This document shows positions 42,396 through 51,153 of a stretch of 60,241 bases of DNA, in pieces. A model generated the notes under the pieces. It made no database searches. It was not told where the DNA came from and saw only the letters and a list, made by a program, of their open reading frames with translations. This DNA is from Candidatus Tiamatella incendiivivens (GTDB lineage: Archaea; Thermoproteota; Thermoprotei_A; Sulfolobales; Acidilobaceae), in contig WALW01000023.1 in the NCBI GenBank assembly GCA_015522635.1, positions 1 through 60,241 of the forward strand, in the 5' to 3' direction. How positions within the stretch are numbered: position 1 is the stretch's first letter; the number at the start of each line of letters is the position of its first letter. A program made the translations under genes and the position numbers.

Positions 42396-42719
42396 GTGCT
42401 ATTTTTGCCCAGGTCGGGCCTTTTCAGGAATAGGATAGAAATATATGTTGCAAGGCTTGCAGCTGAACTAGTTCCATGCAGCGAGTTCGATACACCCGTT
42501 CTTCCAAGAAACATAGTATATGCCATTAGGAATATAGGCCGATTACTCTCGAAGAGAGATGGCAATGGTAAGTATATGTGTGCACTCTGTGGGAAAGGTG
42601 GTTTCACGAAGAGAGGACTATATCTTCATCTTATTAGAATGCACGGCGATGAAATAAGAGATCTTGTATCGCGAGAAGGTGAAAGAATACTCTCTAAGAA
42701 ACAGGTTTACATTGAGTGA
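42396..42719 (+). CDS. Small protein with one C2H2 zinc finger
   Basis: About 107 residues. The C-terminal half contains a classical C2H2 finger: Cys62-x2-Cys65-x12-His78-x4-His83 (YMCALCGKGGF ... LYLHLIRMHGDE). The N-terminal half is basic and helical. Starts are GTG 42396 or TTG 42405; a TATA-like CATATAATC lies near 42361, which would make the message almost leaderless. Function unknown; nucleic acid binding is likely. It overlaps the converging unknown gene by 26 bases. Confidence 0.7.
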   Translation: MLFLPRSGLFRNRIEIYVARLAAELVPCSEFDTPVLPRNIVYAIRNIGRLLSKRDGNGKYMCALCGKGGFTKRGLYLHLIRMHGDEIRDLVSREGERILSKKQVYIE

Positions 42720-43221
42720 GCGTCCTCCTACCCTTTTCTGTATCAAGTATAACAAGTAATGCATCCTCTGGAGCCTCGCAGAATCCCTCGAACACGTATA
42801 CTTCCTTTGACGCTACGTCAATCCACTTTATATCCTTGTCCTCTACCTGGAACTTACCACTATCGGTCTCCTTCTTACGGACGACCCCTATCCTTATCAG
42901 CTTACTCGGACTAGGGAACAGCACTTCATCCCAGTCATAATTAGGTCGATCACCATGGGTTACAACAAGCCCTGGAGCCTCAACAGCTACTTCAACATAC
43001 CCGAGATCTCTTAGCTCTTTATCCTTTGATACCCTAGTGGCATAGCTCAGTAAAGCATCTAAAGGTCCCTGCCTACTACGGAGTTTTTTCTCTTTCCAGT
43101 CCTCCTTAACTCGCTTTAAGACACCAAGCTTTATTCCTTTAACCTTAAGGATATCTGGGGAATAGCCGGAAACATTATAGATTATCGTTTTCTTCGCCAA
43201 TTCTGCCAACCCGACAGACAA
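42694..43221 (-). CDS. Protein of unknown function
   Basis: A 175-residue soluble protein that I do not recognise. It starts at TTG 43221 with an AT-rich element (CTTATTAATATG) about 25 bases upstream. The N-terminal part is basic (LKRVKEDWKEKKLRSRQG); the middle is beta-rich with KLIRIGVVRKKETDSG, and the end has VYVFEGFCEAPEDALLVI. The 3' end overlaps the zinc-finger gene by 26 bases. Divergent from the aminotransferase gene. Confidence 0.65.
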   Translation of the reverse strand: MSVGLAELAKKTIIYNVSGYSPDILKVKGIKLGVLKRVKEDWKEKKLRSRQGPLDALLSYATRVSKDKELRDLGYVEVAVEAPGLVVTHGDRPNYDWDEVLFPSPSKLIRIGVVRKKETDSGKFQVEDKDIKWIDVASKEVYVFEGFCEAPEDALLVILDTEKGRRTLTQCKPVS

Positions 43222-43285
43222 GATATAATGTTGGGCATATTAATAAGATAGTATAATTATCTATATTTAACTTGGGTGAAAAGTA

Positions 43286-44503
43286 GTGGAATCTAAGCCT
43301 CCTACATTAAATCTTACACCGGAAGTTCACTCAATAGAAGGAGAAACAAGTTTTGCATATCTGTCAAAGGCTAGGGAAGTACACGAGAAAAAAGGCATAC
43401 CTATATATAGTTTTGGTATAGGTCAGCCGGACTTCCCTACTCCGAAACATATAGTTGAGGCAGCCAAGAAAGCGTTAGACGAGGGCTTCACAGGATACAC
43501 TGAAACAGCAGGTATCCCTGAGCTAAGGCAAGCGATATCCGATTATTTAAATGGGAGGTATCATGGGGAGGTCTCGCCTGATGAAATTGTGGTTACACCT
43601 GGCGCTAAAAACGCTATCTACCTTACACTTGCTTCATATATAACAGAAGGAGATGAAGTAATAATCGTAGAGCCCAGCTACTATGCTTACGCGATGGTCG
43701 TGAAGATGAGGAGAGGAAAACCCGTCTTTGCCGCTGCTGACTTCGTACCTGGAAAAGGATTTGTGGTTAACACGGATAAGATACTGGATAAAATAACAAG
43801 CAAAACAAAAGCAATAGTGATAAACAATCCCCATAACCCTACTGGAAGCATATTTTCGCCGAGTCAGATAAACGGTCTCGTGGAAATAGCTAAGGAAAAA
43901 GGCATTCTCCTCGTATCTGACGAGATATACGATAACTTTGTGTTCCACGGGCAATTCAAGAGCCTCCTAGAATATGAAGACTGGCGTGACAATAGCATCG
44001 TTATCAATGGTTTCTCCAAGACCTTCTCTATGACAGGATGGAGATTAGGCTATTTGGTGGCAAGAAAAGAAGCTATCCCGAGGCTCACTAGTCTAGCAGT
44101 AACGATGTATAGCTGTGCTACGAGTTTTGCACAAAAAGCTGGTGCTGTCGCTCTGAGAGGCGACTGGACTCCTGTTAGAGAAATGATCCAAGAGTTTAAG
44201 GAGCGAGCTAAACTCCTTCACAGCGAACTCTCAAAAATACCTGGATTTGAAAACTATCTTCCAGAAGGCGCTTTCTACCTATACCCTAGAGTGGAAAATC
44301 TGCTCAAAATGGTTAACATGAATACGGAGCAATTCGTAAACTACCTTCTAGAAGAGAAAGGAGTGGTAGTATTACCGGGAGCATCATTTCCAGATAAGGC
44401 AGGAATTAACCACATAAGATTCAGTTTCGCGACAAGCAGAGATGTGATAAAGAAGGGAACAGAGCTGATCAAGGAAGCCGTAGAGGAACTATTGAATAAG
44501 TAA
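43286..44503 (+). CDS. Class I/II aminotransferase (aspartate aminotransferase-like)
   Basis: PLP enzyme of fold type I, 405 residues. Visible are FGIGQPDFPTP, the cofactor-stacking YTETAGIPELR, NNPHNPTGSIF, SDEIYDNFVF, and the Schiff-base lysine in NGFSKTFSMTGWRLGY. Likely an aspartate or broad-specificity (aromatic/branched) aminotransferase; specificity is not determinable. GTG 43286 is preceded by GGTGAA. It ends 15 bases before the end of the converging MFS gene. Confidence 0.92.
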   Translation: MESKPPTLNLTPEVHSIEGETSFAYLSKAREVHEKKGIPIYSFGIGQPDFPTPKHIVEAAKKALDEGFTGYTETAGIPELRQAISDYLNGRYHGEVSPDEIVVTPGAKNAIYLTLASYITEGDEVIIVEPSYYAYAMVVKMRRGKPVFAAADFVPGKGFVVNTDKILDKITSKTKAIVINNPHNPTGSIFSPSQINGLVEIAKEKGILLVSDEIYDNFVFHGQFKSLLEYEDWRDNSIVINGFSKTFSMTGWRLGYLVARKEAIPRLTSLAVTMYSCATSFAQKAGAVALRGDWTPVREMIQEFKERAKLLHSELSKIPGFENYLPEGAFYLYPRVENLLKMVNMNTEQFVNYLLEEKGVVVLPGASFPDKAGINHIRFSFATSRDVIKKGTELIKEAVEELLNK

Positions 44504-44518
44504 TAACCTGCTCCAACC

Positions 44519-45763
44519 TTAGCCTAAGACCTTGGGGGATTTCGTATTGTTTTTAATTCCATTAATTCTCTCACTAGCTCGCTTGGAAGGGTAAAATAGT
44601 ATAGCTAAGATTGAAAGTGAAATAGTATAAATACCAGCAGTCAATCTCAATGGAAGCTCCAGATTAATATCGAATAAATATCCTCCTACCATCCTGCCGA
44701 AACCAGCTGGAAGAGTCCATGAGAGGCTCATTAAGCTACTTGCTACTCCCCTTTTCTCGAAAGGCACTAGGCTCAAGGAGAATGACTGGAACAATGGATT
44801 CGCTACATTCATAAGTATACTTCTAGTTATAAAGAAGCTACTAGCCAGAGTATAGTTATTCGTTAAAGTGATCAAGACGAGTAAAGGTATACTAGAGTAC
44901 GATACCACCAGGTAAAGCTTCAAAGGACCACCGACTCTGTCTGATATATGTGGCATAGCGACCATTATGAACGCCATTATTAACTGTTGAACACCGAAGA
45001 CGCTTCCAAGGAGCCCGCTGTTAACATTGTACTTCACGGTAAAATAATAGTCTATATTATGGATGCTCATAGCTGCGGCAAACCCTATCAAAGCATTCAC
45101 TATAGCAATCCACCAAAATGCTCCTAAACCATGGAAACCTGAGAAGAAGCCTTTCCCCCCACCTTCTAACCTCTCCTCTCTAACAGTTAAAGGCAATGGA
45201 AATGATAGAATCGTTAATATGCCTAGAATAAAGAAGGTGTCCTCGTATGCTTCTACAAGAGATAGTCCCATAATACGGGACGCGTAAACTGGAGCCCACC
45301 CAAGGAAGCTTCCAATTCCTCCCCCTAAAGTCTGGCTAGCAGAGAAATAGCTGAACCTATAATGCATGTCTTTATCCAAGCCCGTTCTAGATAGTAGAAC
45401 AGTTACACCAGTATAAAGCAGACCTCCTCCTATCCCATTGATTAAAGCAGCTGTATAAATTAACGAGACAGTACCCTGGCTTAGTATGATGAACCCTATT
45501 CCAGAAAAGATTACTCCAACTAGACTAACAATCCTGCCTCCATACCTATCGCTGAGAGGCCCAGCTATGAATGTTACTACTGCAAGAGTTAGAACATTTA
45601 GCCCACCATAAAGCCCGTACATCTTACCAGTGAAACCTAACCCTCTCAGATAAGGTGCCATTGTAGCCCAGGAAATACCTCCAACTATACCAAGCAGAAA
45701 GCCTATCGTAACCATTGGAAGCTGAAGTTTACCGGTAAGCTTCATTCCACATGTACCGGTCAT
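44519..45763 (-). CDS. Major facilitator superfamily transporter
   Basis: A 414-residue protein with 12 predicted membrane helices. The MFS loop 2-3 motif appears as GPLSDRYGGRIV (about residues 67-78) and a weaker copy between helices 8 and 9 as HISDRVGGPLK. Substrate unknown. The ATG at 45763 sits about 25 bases after a TATA box, so the message is probably leaderless. Confidence 0.88.
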   Translation of the reverse strand: MTGTCGMKLTGKLQLPMVTIGFLLGIVGGISWATMAPYLRGLGFTGKMYGLYGGLNVLTLAVVTFIAGPLSDRYGGRIVSLVGVIFSGIGFIILSQGTVSLIYTAALINGIGGGLLYTGVTVLLSRTGLDKDMHYRFSYFSASQTLGGGIGSFLGWAPVYASRIMGLSLVEAYEDTFFILGILTILSFPLPLTVREERLEGGGKGFFSGFHGLGAFWWIAIVNALIGFAAAMSIHNIDYYFTVKYNVNSGLLGSVFGVQQLIMAFIMVAMPHISDRVGGPLKLYLVVSYSSIPLLVLITLTNNYTLASSFFITRSILMNVANPLFQSFSLSLVPFEKRGVASSLMSLSWTLPAGFGRMVGGYLFDINLELPLRLTAGIYTISLSILAILFYPSKRASERINGIKNNTKSPKVLG

Positions 45764-45782
45764 ACTAGACGTAATGTACTAG

Positions 45783-45792
45783 TTTAAATATA
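45783..45792 (-). promoter_or_regulatory. TATA box for the MFS gene
   Basis: On the minus strand TATATTTAAA; centre about 25 bases before the A of ATG 45763. The rest of the 175-base gap 45764-45938 shows no gene that I can support. Confidence 0.5.
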
Positions 45793-45938
45793 TAGAAATA
45801 TTGTATAATAGAGGAGAACCATGGGAAATGGGCTGTAATAATCCTATCATTAAAATGAATCCGATAAGCGAACAGCCAGTGACCAACGCTAGAAGGGTGT
45901 GAAAAGCTTTCAGCGGTAGAGGATCCTGGGAAATCACT

Positions 45939-47033
45939 TTAGAATAAACCGAACCTAGGTCTCCTCAAATCCCCTCTGAACTCTCCCCTGATATTTAGCT
46001 TGTAACCGCAATTAGGGCACTTATTACCTTTCTCCAGTCGCCAAGCAGTTATATAGAATCCATACCTTTCAATAACCAGATAACCGCATTTCGGGCAGTA
46101 CGTATTCTCTAATCTATGTCCCCATATGTTACCCACGTAAACATGCTTCAAACCTTCCTCCACCGCAATTTTAGCAAGCTTCTCCAATGTCTCAAGTGGT
46201 GTAGCAGGAAGATTTCTCAGTTTATAGTCAGGGTGAAACCTCAGCAGGTGGAAAGGAGTTTCCTCCCCCAGATTGTCCCTAACCCATCTTGCCAGTTTCC
46301 TAATGTCCTCTGGTTTATCGCCTATCTCAGGCACAACAAGGTTTGTAATCTCTAGAAACCAGCCTTCTCTATCCATCTCTAAGATAGTTTCATAGATAGG
46401 CTCAGGATTCCATACACCCATAATCTTACGGTAAAACTCCTTGTTACCTCCTCCCTTCAGGTCTACGGTTGCAGCATCCATCAAGCTACCTAGCTTTCTA
46501 ACCGCTTCAGGAGTCATATAACCATTGGTAACCATTGTATTATAGAGGCCATGCTGTTTAGCTAGCTTCGCAGTATCATATAGGAATTCGAAGAAAATAG
46601 TAGGCTCATTGTATGTATAAGTTATCCCGTCAGCACCTAGGGATAAAGCCTCTTCAACCACCTTCTCAGGAGGCATATAAACACCATACAATCCTTCTTC
46701 CAGTCTAGACTGGCTGAGCTCCCAGTTCTGACAGAATTTACAGTAGAAGTTACAGCCTACAGTAGCTATGCTGAAAGTGGAGCTTCCAGGGTAGAAGTGC
46801 ATGAGAGGCTTCTTCTCAATGGGATCCAAGTGAGCCGCTGAAACTAGTCCGTAGACCATAGTATATAATCTCCCATCGATATTCTTTCTAACACCGCAAG
46901 CTCCATATTTTCCAGGGGCTATAATGCACCTCTTGTGACATAGATTACACTTTACATAGCCGGGCTTACCTTCTACCGGCTCCCAGAAATCTGCTTCACG
47001 AACATAGGGCTTCCCTCTGAGATCCTTTGGCAA
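45939..47033 (-). CDS. amrS: AmmeMemoRadiSam-system radical SAM enzyme
   Basis: Radical SAM protein of the AmrS (PflA-like) family, 364 residues. The SAM/iron-sulfur motif is VGCNFYCKFCQNW (Cys94, Cys98, Cys101). An N-terminal Cys motif (CNLCHKRC ... GACGV) and a C-terminal zinc ribbon (YCPKCG ... KCPNCG) are typical. It belongs to the widely conserved AMMECR1-Memo-radicalSAM set whose chemical role is still unclear; the AMMECR1 and Memo partners are not in this window. It lies just downstream of alaX on the same strand. Confidence 0.9.
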   Translation of the reverse strand: MPKDLRGKPYVREADFWEPVEGKPGYVKCNLCHKRCIIAPGKYGACGVRKNIDGRLYTMVYGLVSAAHLDPIEKKPLMHFYPGSSTFSIATVGCNFYCKFCQNWELSQSRLEEGLYGVYMPPEKVVEEALSLGADGITYTYNEPTIFFEFLYDTAKLAKQHGLYNTMVTNGYMTPEAVRKLGSLMDAATVDLKGGGNKEFYRKIMGVWNPEPIYETILEMDREGWFLEITNLVVPEIGDKPEDIRKLARWVRDNLGEETPFHLLRFHPDYKLRNLPATPLETLEKLAKIAVEEGLKHVYVGNIWGHRLENTYCPKCGYLVIERYGFYITAWRLEKGNKCPNCGYKLNIRGEFRGDLRRPRFGLF

Positions 47034-47050
47034 GTGTATACACCCGTAAA

Positions 47051-47761
47051 TTAAGGCCTGATTTTGAAGTATATTCTTCTATTATTTCTTCCCTTATTCT
47101 TCAAGCGGAGGAACACTATTTCCCCTATCTCCCTAGTGTTCTTAACGTGTGGGCCTCCATCTGCCTGAATATCTAAACCTGGTATCTCAACTATCCTCAA
47201 CGTATCTACACTGGGTGGGAGAGCGTTTGCTAGCTTTACAATTCCAGGTATCTTCATAGCCTCCTCCTTAGGCAGATAGTAGATCTTAACCTCAATACCT
47301 TTGCTGACAATATCATTAGTCTCCCGGATAGCTTGCTCAACAATACTCCTATCCGGCTTCTCCAGGTTAACATCAACCCTACTCTCATCGAGCCCTATCT
47401 GATTACCTGTAACGAGAACACCTGTCATTCTATTCAACACGGCAATCAGTGCATGCAAACCTGTATGAGTACGCATAACCCTATACCTCCTCTCCCAATC
47501 GATAATACCGTGAACGATTGTTCCCAAAGGAATAGCAGCTTCTTCCAGGTAGTGATTAACTATGCCACCCTCCTTAACGGCACGAGTAACCTTAACCTCA
47601 TTGCCACTCCATTTCAAGACTCCAGTATCACAAGGCAATCCTCCACCGCGTGGATAGAAAGCAGTCTGATCAAGTATAACCCAGTTCTCACCAGAGTCAA
47701 TAACTTTAGCATCGAACTCCTTCAAATAGGAATCATCCATATAGAGGAGCTTGGTTATCAA
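47051..47761 (-). CDS. alaX: AlaX-type alanyl-tRNA editing protein
   Basis: Trans-editing protein that deacylates Ser- or Gly-tRNA-Ala, 236 residues (AlaX-M size). The N-terminal glycine-rich domain (FYPRGGGLPCDTG) is followed by the editing domain with zinc-binding RTHTGLH and, at the C-terminus, DIQADGGPHVKNT. The usual Cys of the second motif is Asp here; I believe this form also occurs in other archaeal AlaX proteins, but the zinc site should be confirmed. Lies 17 bases upstream of amrS. Confidence 0.9.
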   Translation of the reverse strand: MITKLLYMDDSYLKEFDAKVIDSGENWVILDQTAFYPRGGGLPCDTGVLKWSGNEVKVTRAVKEGGIVNHYLEEAAIPLGTIVHGIIDWERRYRVMRTHTGLHALIAVLNRMTGVLVTGNQIGLDESRVDVNLEKPDRSIVEQAIRETNDIVSKGIEVKIYYLPKEEAMKIPGIVKLANALPPSVDTLRIVEIPGLDIQADGGPHVKNTREIGEIVFLRLKNKGRNNRRIYFKIRP

Positions 47762-47830
47762 TAGCCTGTCACCCCACTAGTTAATAATTGTTGCCTACAG
47801 GATAAATGTATAGTAACTGGAGCCAGAGGG

Positions 47831-48712
47831 ATGGCATTGTCTGATAGCTTTGAACATTTACAATTATTGGGACTTGGGAGATGCCTACCAGAAGCACTAC
47901 CATTATACCATTACTGCTTATACTCAACATGCCTCAGAATAACACCGTTACACAAGAGAACATTGCCATTTGAATGTAACACCTGTAAGATAGGACAACT
48001 AAATGTACCTCCAAGTGTAACCTTTCCAGTGCAAACAGCAATACCCCGGATACGTGGAATCCTAGACAAGTGGAAGCCTTGCTGTATATTCTTGGATGGA
48101 ATTGAACCTATGGAAAACACAAGTCTCGAACACATTGAAACCCTTAATTTCCCAATCGCAGCTAGGACTCAAGGCTATTCTAGTATACCTGAGAGCATTG
48201 AAGCAGTAATATTAGACGTTTTCCCCGGAATGTATATTGGAGCTGGTGGAGTCAAGGTAATAGAAGCCTTAAGCGATATTGTTTCATCAAGAATACATGT
48301 TGAAATAGTTTTTTATTTAAGAGAACTGGGAACTGCCCCATTAGCACCATACATTCAATCACTACCGTCGAACACCATTATTCACCTAGACTATCAGGGT
48401 GTAGCAAGTGTATCTAAGGCGGAGAAACTAAAGGAGTCACTGAAGGAAAAAGGATACCATTACATCTACCTCCGAGACAGTGAGAGATGGATTTGGGATG
48501 AAACTGAATGCCAGAACTGCGGGAGCAAGATAGTGACTAGAAGGAATAGCATAACAGTAAGCCATCACGTAACTGTTGATGGAAAATGCGGTTACTGCGG
48601 TGGAGAACTCCCTTTCAAGCGGGTTTGTAAGAAAGAGGATAATGTTAGAAAAATAATGTCGAAAAAATCAATCCTCACTGAATGGTTGAATGTTTACAGG
48701 ATGGCAGGATAA
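47831..48712 (+). CDS. AmrS-like protein lacking the radical SAM cluster motif
   Basis: A 293-residue protein I do not find a name for. Its C-terminal part matches the layout of the AmrS protein 0.8 kb away: a VYV/IYL strand, then a zinc ribbon (Cys227-x2-Cys230 ... Cys253-x2-Cys256), with the ITVSHH segment where AmrS has ITAWRL. The middle could be the same barrel. In place of the C-x3-C-x2-C motif it has only FECNTCKIGQ (Cys49, Cys52), so it cannot bind the standard 4Fe-4S cluster in that way. It may be a pseudoenzyme partner of AmrS. Divergent from alaX-amrS, which supports a link. Homology is my inference from pattern and layout. Confidence 0.6.
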   Translation: MALSDSFEHLQLLGLGRCLPEALPLYHYCLYSTCLRITPLHKRTLPFECNTCKIGQLNVPPSVTFPVQTAIPRIRGILDKWKPCCIFLDGIEPMENTSLEHIETLNFPIAARTQGYSSIPESIEAVILDVFPGMYIGAGGVKVIEALSDIVSSRIHVEIVFYLRELGTAPLAPYIQSLPSNTIIHLDYQGVASVSKAEKLKESLKEKGYHYIYLRDSERWIWDETECQNCGSKIVTRRNSITVSHHVTVDGKCGYCGGELPFKRVCKKEDNVRKIMSKKSILTEWLNVYRMAG

Positions 48713-49057
48713 TCACCTGTCTTTCTTGCTGAGTTTATCTAGGAGCATCCTGTAGAACTCCAGCTTGTTCAACTCCGGGTCAAGAATGGGCGTAGAGGGA
48801 GCGGTGAGACTAGCGAGAGCATCCTTCAACTCGAAGGATCCTATTTTGCTTGGTATACTTTCTACCATGCATATTCCTTGCACTATGTTCTTTTCATCGC
48901 CCTTGCTAGTCTCCATGTAAAGGGTACTGGTTTGGATGCCGCCCTTCTTACGGAGAACTATAACCTCAACCTCTTCGCCATCCTCAATGTTAATAGGCTC
49001 CCTAAGCTCTAGCTTCCCATTCCTATAAACAGCTTCTCCCTTCAACACATTAGGCAT
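48713..49057 (-). CDS. DUF104 (AF2212-like) domain protein with C-terminal extension
   Basis: A 114-residue protein. The first about 40 residues are a DUF104 strand pattern (GEAVYRNGKLELREPINIED, then GEEVEVIVL), the AbrB-related domain of many archaeal antitoxins. The remaining two thirds is a charged extension of unknown fold. Antitoxins of this type normally sit next to a PIN-domain toxin, but neither neighbour (AmrS-like protein, transglutaminase) is one, so an antitoxin role is unproven. It abuts the AmrS-like stop directly. Confidence 0.75.
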   Translation of the reverse strand: MPNVLKGEAVYRNGKLELREPINIEDGEEVEVIVLRKKGGIQTSTLYMETSKGDEKNIVQGICMVESIPSKIGSFELKDALASLTAPSTPILDPELNKLEFYRMLLDKLSKKDR

Positions 49058-49116
49058 AACGATTCACCATCCAACCAGTTAATATTTCCTGTAAACAAAG
49101 TATTATCTAGGTTACG

Positions 49117-50139
49117 GTGGGAAAGGCATTGAAGAGGATTGCAATCACAGTAATGATACTGGCAGTAATGATGGTAATTCCACTCACATTTCCAGCTTAC
49201 TCCGGAAACCAGACGGCATACACTATTCTCTTCGCTTTCATCCCCGAGAAACCTTCCTCAACAGGCTTCACAATGGGAGCTCCCAGATGGATCCCTGGTA
49301 ACGGTCAGGAAGCTGAGGTAATGCATGAGTTAGATACTCCATATTACAGCTGTGAAATGGTTAAATGGAGCATCAAAAACACCATTGAACGATACAAGGA
49401 AGCCCCGCTATCCACGGAGTCTACCAGCCTCTTCAATTACACAAATCCAATAGTAGTAGGCTTCATTCGGAATAACATAACCAAACTCGGCTTGAACGGT
49501 CTCTCCAACAAAGATAAAATAAGCAAGATAGCAGACTACGTCTACAAGCACTTTAAGTACCAAGTAGGTCAATACCCTCACTATCCATGGGAGACCATAG
49601 AACTAAGGCACGGAGACTGTGATGATCTTGCAATACTTGTAGTCACTATAGCCAGAGCGTATCGTGTACCCTCTGCGGTAGCAACCGGTCTTCTAATAAT
49701 ACCTGGGCTCGAATCCAGCATCAAAGCTGGAGGCATAAACTACACAATCAGAGGAGTAGCGGGTCATGCATGGATAATATATGAAAACGATAAAGGCGAA
49801 CCGGTTGTAATGGATAGACTGGTACCTTTGAATGCGGTCCCGGATGAAAGGAGGATAGTACTTGACTATCCCGTCAACGGCTACAGGTATGTGAACCAGA
49901 CGAGGAGTGAGGTAATGCAGCAAGAGGGGAAGGCGTATATAATGCTATACAATGGTAATACATGCCCCTCTCCGCAGGAACTAGAGAATCCCACTCAAAC
50001 AACAAGTGAGTCAGCTCCGCAGATAAGCATAAGTGACAGGCAAGCTGTGATAGCTCTAGGCTTACTCGGTTGGATACTAGTAACACTTGCCTATTACATA
50101 TACTCAAGTGTAACAAAACCATATTGGAGTAGGTGGTGA
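49117..50139 (+). CDS. Membrane-anchored transglutaminase-like protein
   Basis: A 340-residue protein with an N-terminal signal or anchor helix (residues about 7-27) and a C-terminal membrane helix (LGLLGWILVTLAYYIYS). Between them is a transglutaminase-like papain-fold domain with the Cys in LRHGDCDDLA (about 168), His in AGHAWIIY (about 215) and Asp in VVMDRLVP. It is presumably extracytoplasmic and could be a peptidase or crosslinking enzyme. The stop codon TGA is immediately followed in the same reading frame by the RNase Z coding region. Confidence 0.82.
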   Translation: MGKALKRIAITVMILAVMMVIPLTFPAYSGNQTAYTILFAFIPEKPSSTGFTMGAPRWIPGNGQEAEVMHELDTPYYSCEMVKWSIKNTIERYKEAPLSTESTSLFNYTNPIVVGFIRNNITKLGLNGLSNKDKISKIADYVYKHFKYQVGQYPHYPWETIELRHGDCDDLAILVVTIARAYRVPSAVATGLLIIPGLESSIKAGGINYTIRGVAGHAWIIYENDKGEPVVMDRLVPLNAVPDERRIVLDYPVNGYRYVNQTRSEVMQQEGKAYIMLYNGNTCPSPQELENPTQTTSESAPQISISDRQAVIALGLLGWILVTLAYYIYSSVTKPYWSRW

Positions 50140-50142
50140 ATA

Positions 50143-51051
50143 ATTCACATATTCAAAGCCAAACTTCTAGGGACAAGCGCTGCCATCCCCCTTCCAGACC
50201 ACATGCTACCTGCCCTTCACGTTAAGGGAGTAACAGGCGAGAGCATACTCATAGATGCTGGAGAAGGAACACAACTTCAGCTAAATAAGGCTAATATAAG
50301 CATAAACAGGATAAATATAATACTAATCACACACATGCACGGAGATCATATCTTCGGGTTACCAGGCCTACTGGAAAACATGAGTTTAACCGGTAGAACT
50401 AAGGATCTCCTAATAATAGGCCCCAGCGGTCTGGTGGACTATATAGCTGAATCGTTTAAGGCAACATATTTCTACCCTAGATATAGGCTATACTATGGGG
50501 AGATAAGCGGCTGGGGGTCATACAAGTACGGCTCCATAACCATAGAATGGTTCCCAGTGTGCCACACAATAGAAACCTATGGATATAAGCTGATATACCA
50601 TAAGAGGCCTAGGCTCAGTAAGGAAAAACTAGGTCAGGTAGGACTCCTGAATAGTCCGCTGACAAGTAAATTACTCCAGGAAGGCGAAGTCGTTGTTTCC
50701 GGGAGAAAAGTAAGGCTGGAGGATGTCTTAGCTGAACCTGCGAAAAAGTATTGCCTAGCATACACGGGAGACACAGCGCCATGCGCCCGCATCATTGAAG
50801 AGGTTAAGGGATGCGACATACTGTTCCACGAGGCCACATTCGCGTCAGATCACAGGTATGAAGCCTGGGAATACGGCCATAGCACGGCAATGGATGCAGC
50901 AATAATAGCCGAGGAAGCAGGAGTAGGCAAACTAGTCCTCTACCACAACAGTACTAGGTATAAGGAGAATTATAACATACTCGAAGAGGAGGCTAGGGAT
51001 ATCTTCCCTAATGCAGAACTAGGAGTAGATTTGGGGGAATATGTTATATAA
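50143..51051 (+). CDS. rnz: RNase Z (tRNA 3' endonuclease) with apparent non-canonical start
   Basis: Beta-lactamase-fold endonuclease that removes tRNA 3' trailers. Zinc motif THMHGDHIFGLPGLLE, AYTGDTAPC, HEATF and EYGHSTAMDAA are all present. The conserved family N-terminus (KLLGTSAAIPLP) is encoded upstream of the first ATG (50203), and between it and the preceding in-frame TGA (50137) there is no ATG, GTG or TTG. Only ATA 50140 or ATT 50143 can start it, right after AGGTGGTGA. I therefore place the start at ATT 50143, giving about 302 residues; a shortened protein from ATG 50203 would lose the first strand. It probably forms an operon with the transglutaminase-like gene. Confidence 0.88.
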   Translation: MHIFKAKLLGTSAAIPLPDHMLPALHVKGVTGESILIDAGEGTQLQLNKANISINRINIILITHMHGDHIFGLPGLLENMSLTGRTKDLLIIGPSGLVDYIAESFKATYFYPRYRLYYGEISGWGSYKYGSITIEWFPVCHTIETYGYKLIYHKRPRLSKEKLGQVGLLNSPLTSKLLQEGEVVVSGRKVRLEDVLAEPAKKYCLAYTGDTAPCARIIEEVKGCDILFHEATFASDHRYEAWEYGHSTAMDAAIIAEEAGVGKLVLYHNSTRYKENYNILEEEARDIFPNAELGVDLGEYVI

Positions 51052-51153
51052 GGGATAACAGGGGATTCTTGCATTACCTATACGTTTACATGTAATTAGT
51101 ACTTACACGGTATCTTCTCTGAATAACAAGGGTTTCAATTACATACAGTGTAT

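Noticed and set aside
45764-45938. Possible small gene or RNA upstream of the MFS gene
   Set aside because: A ribosome-site-plus-ATG at about 45811-45824 opens only five codons, and C/D-like boxes are incomplete.
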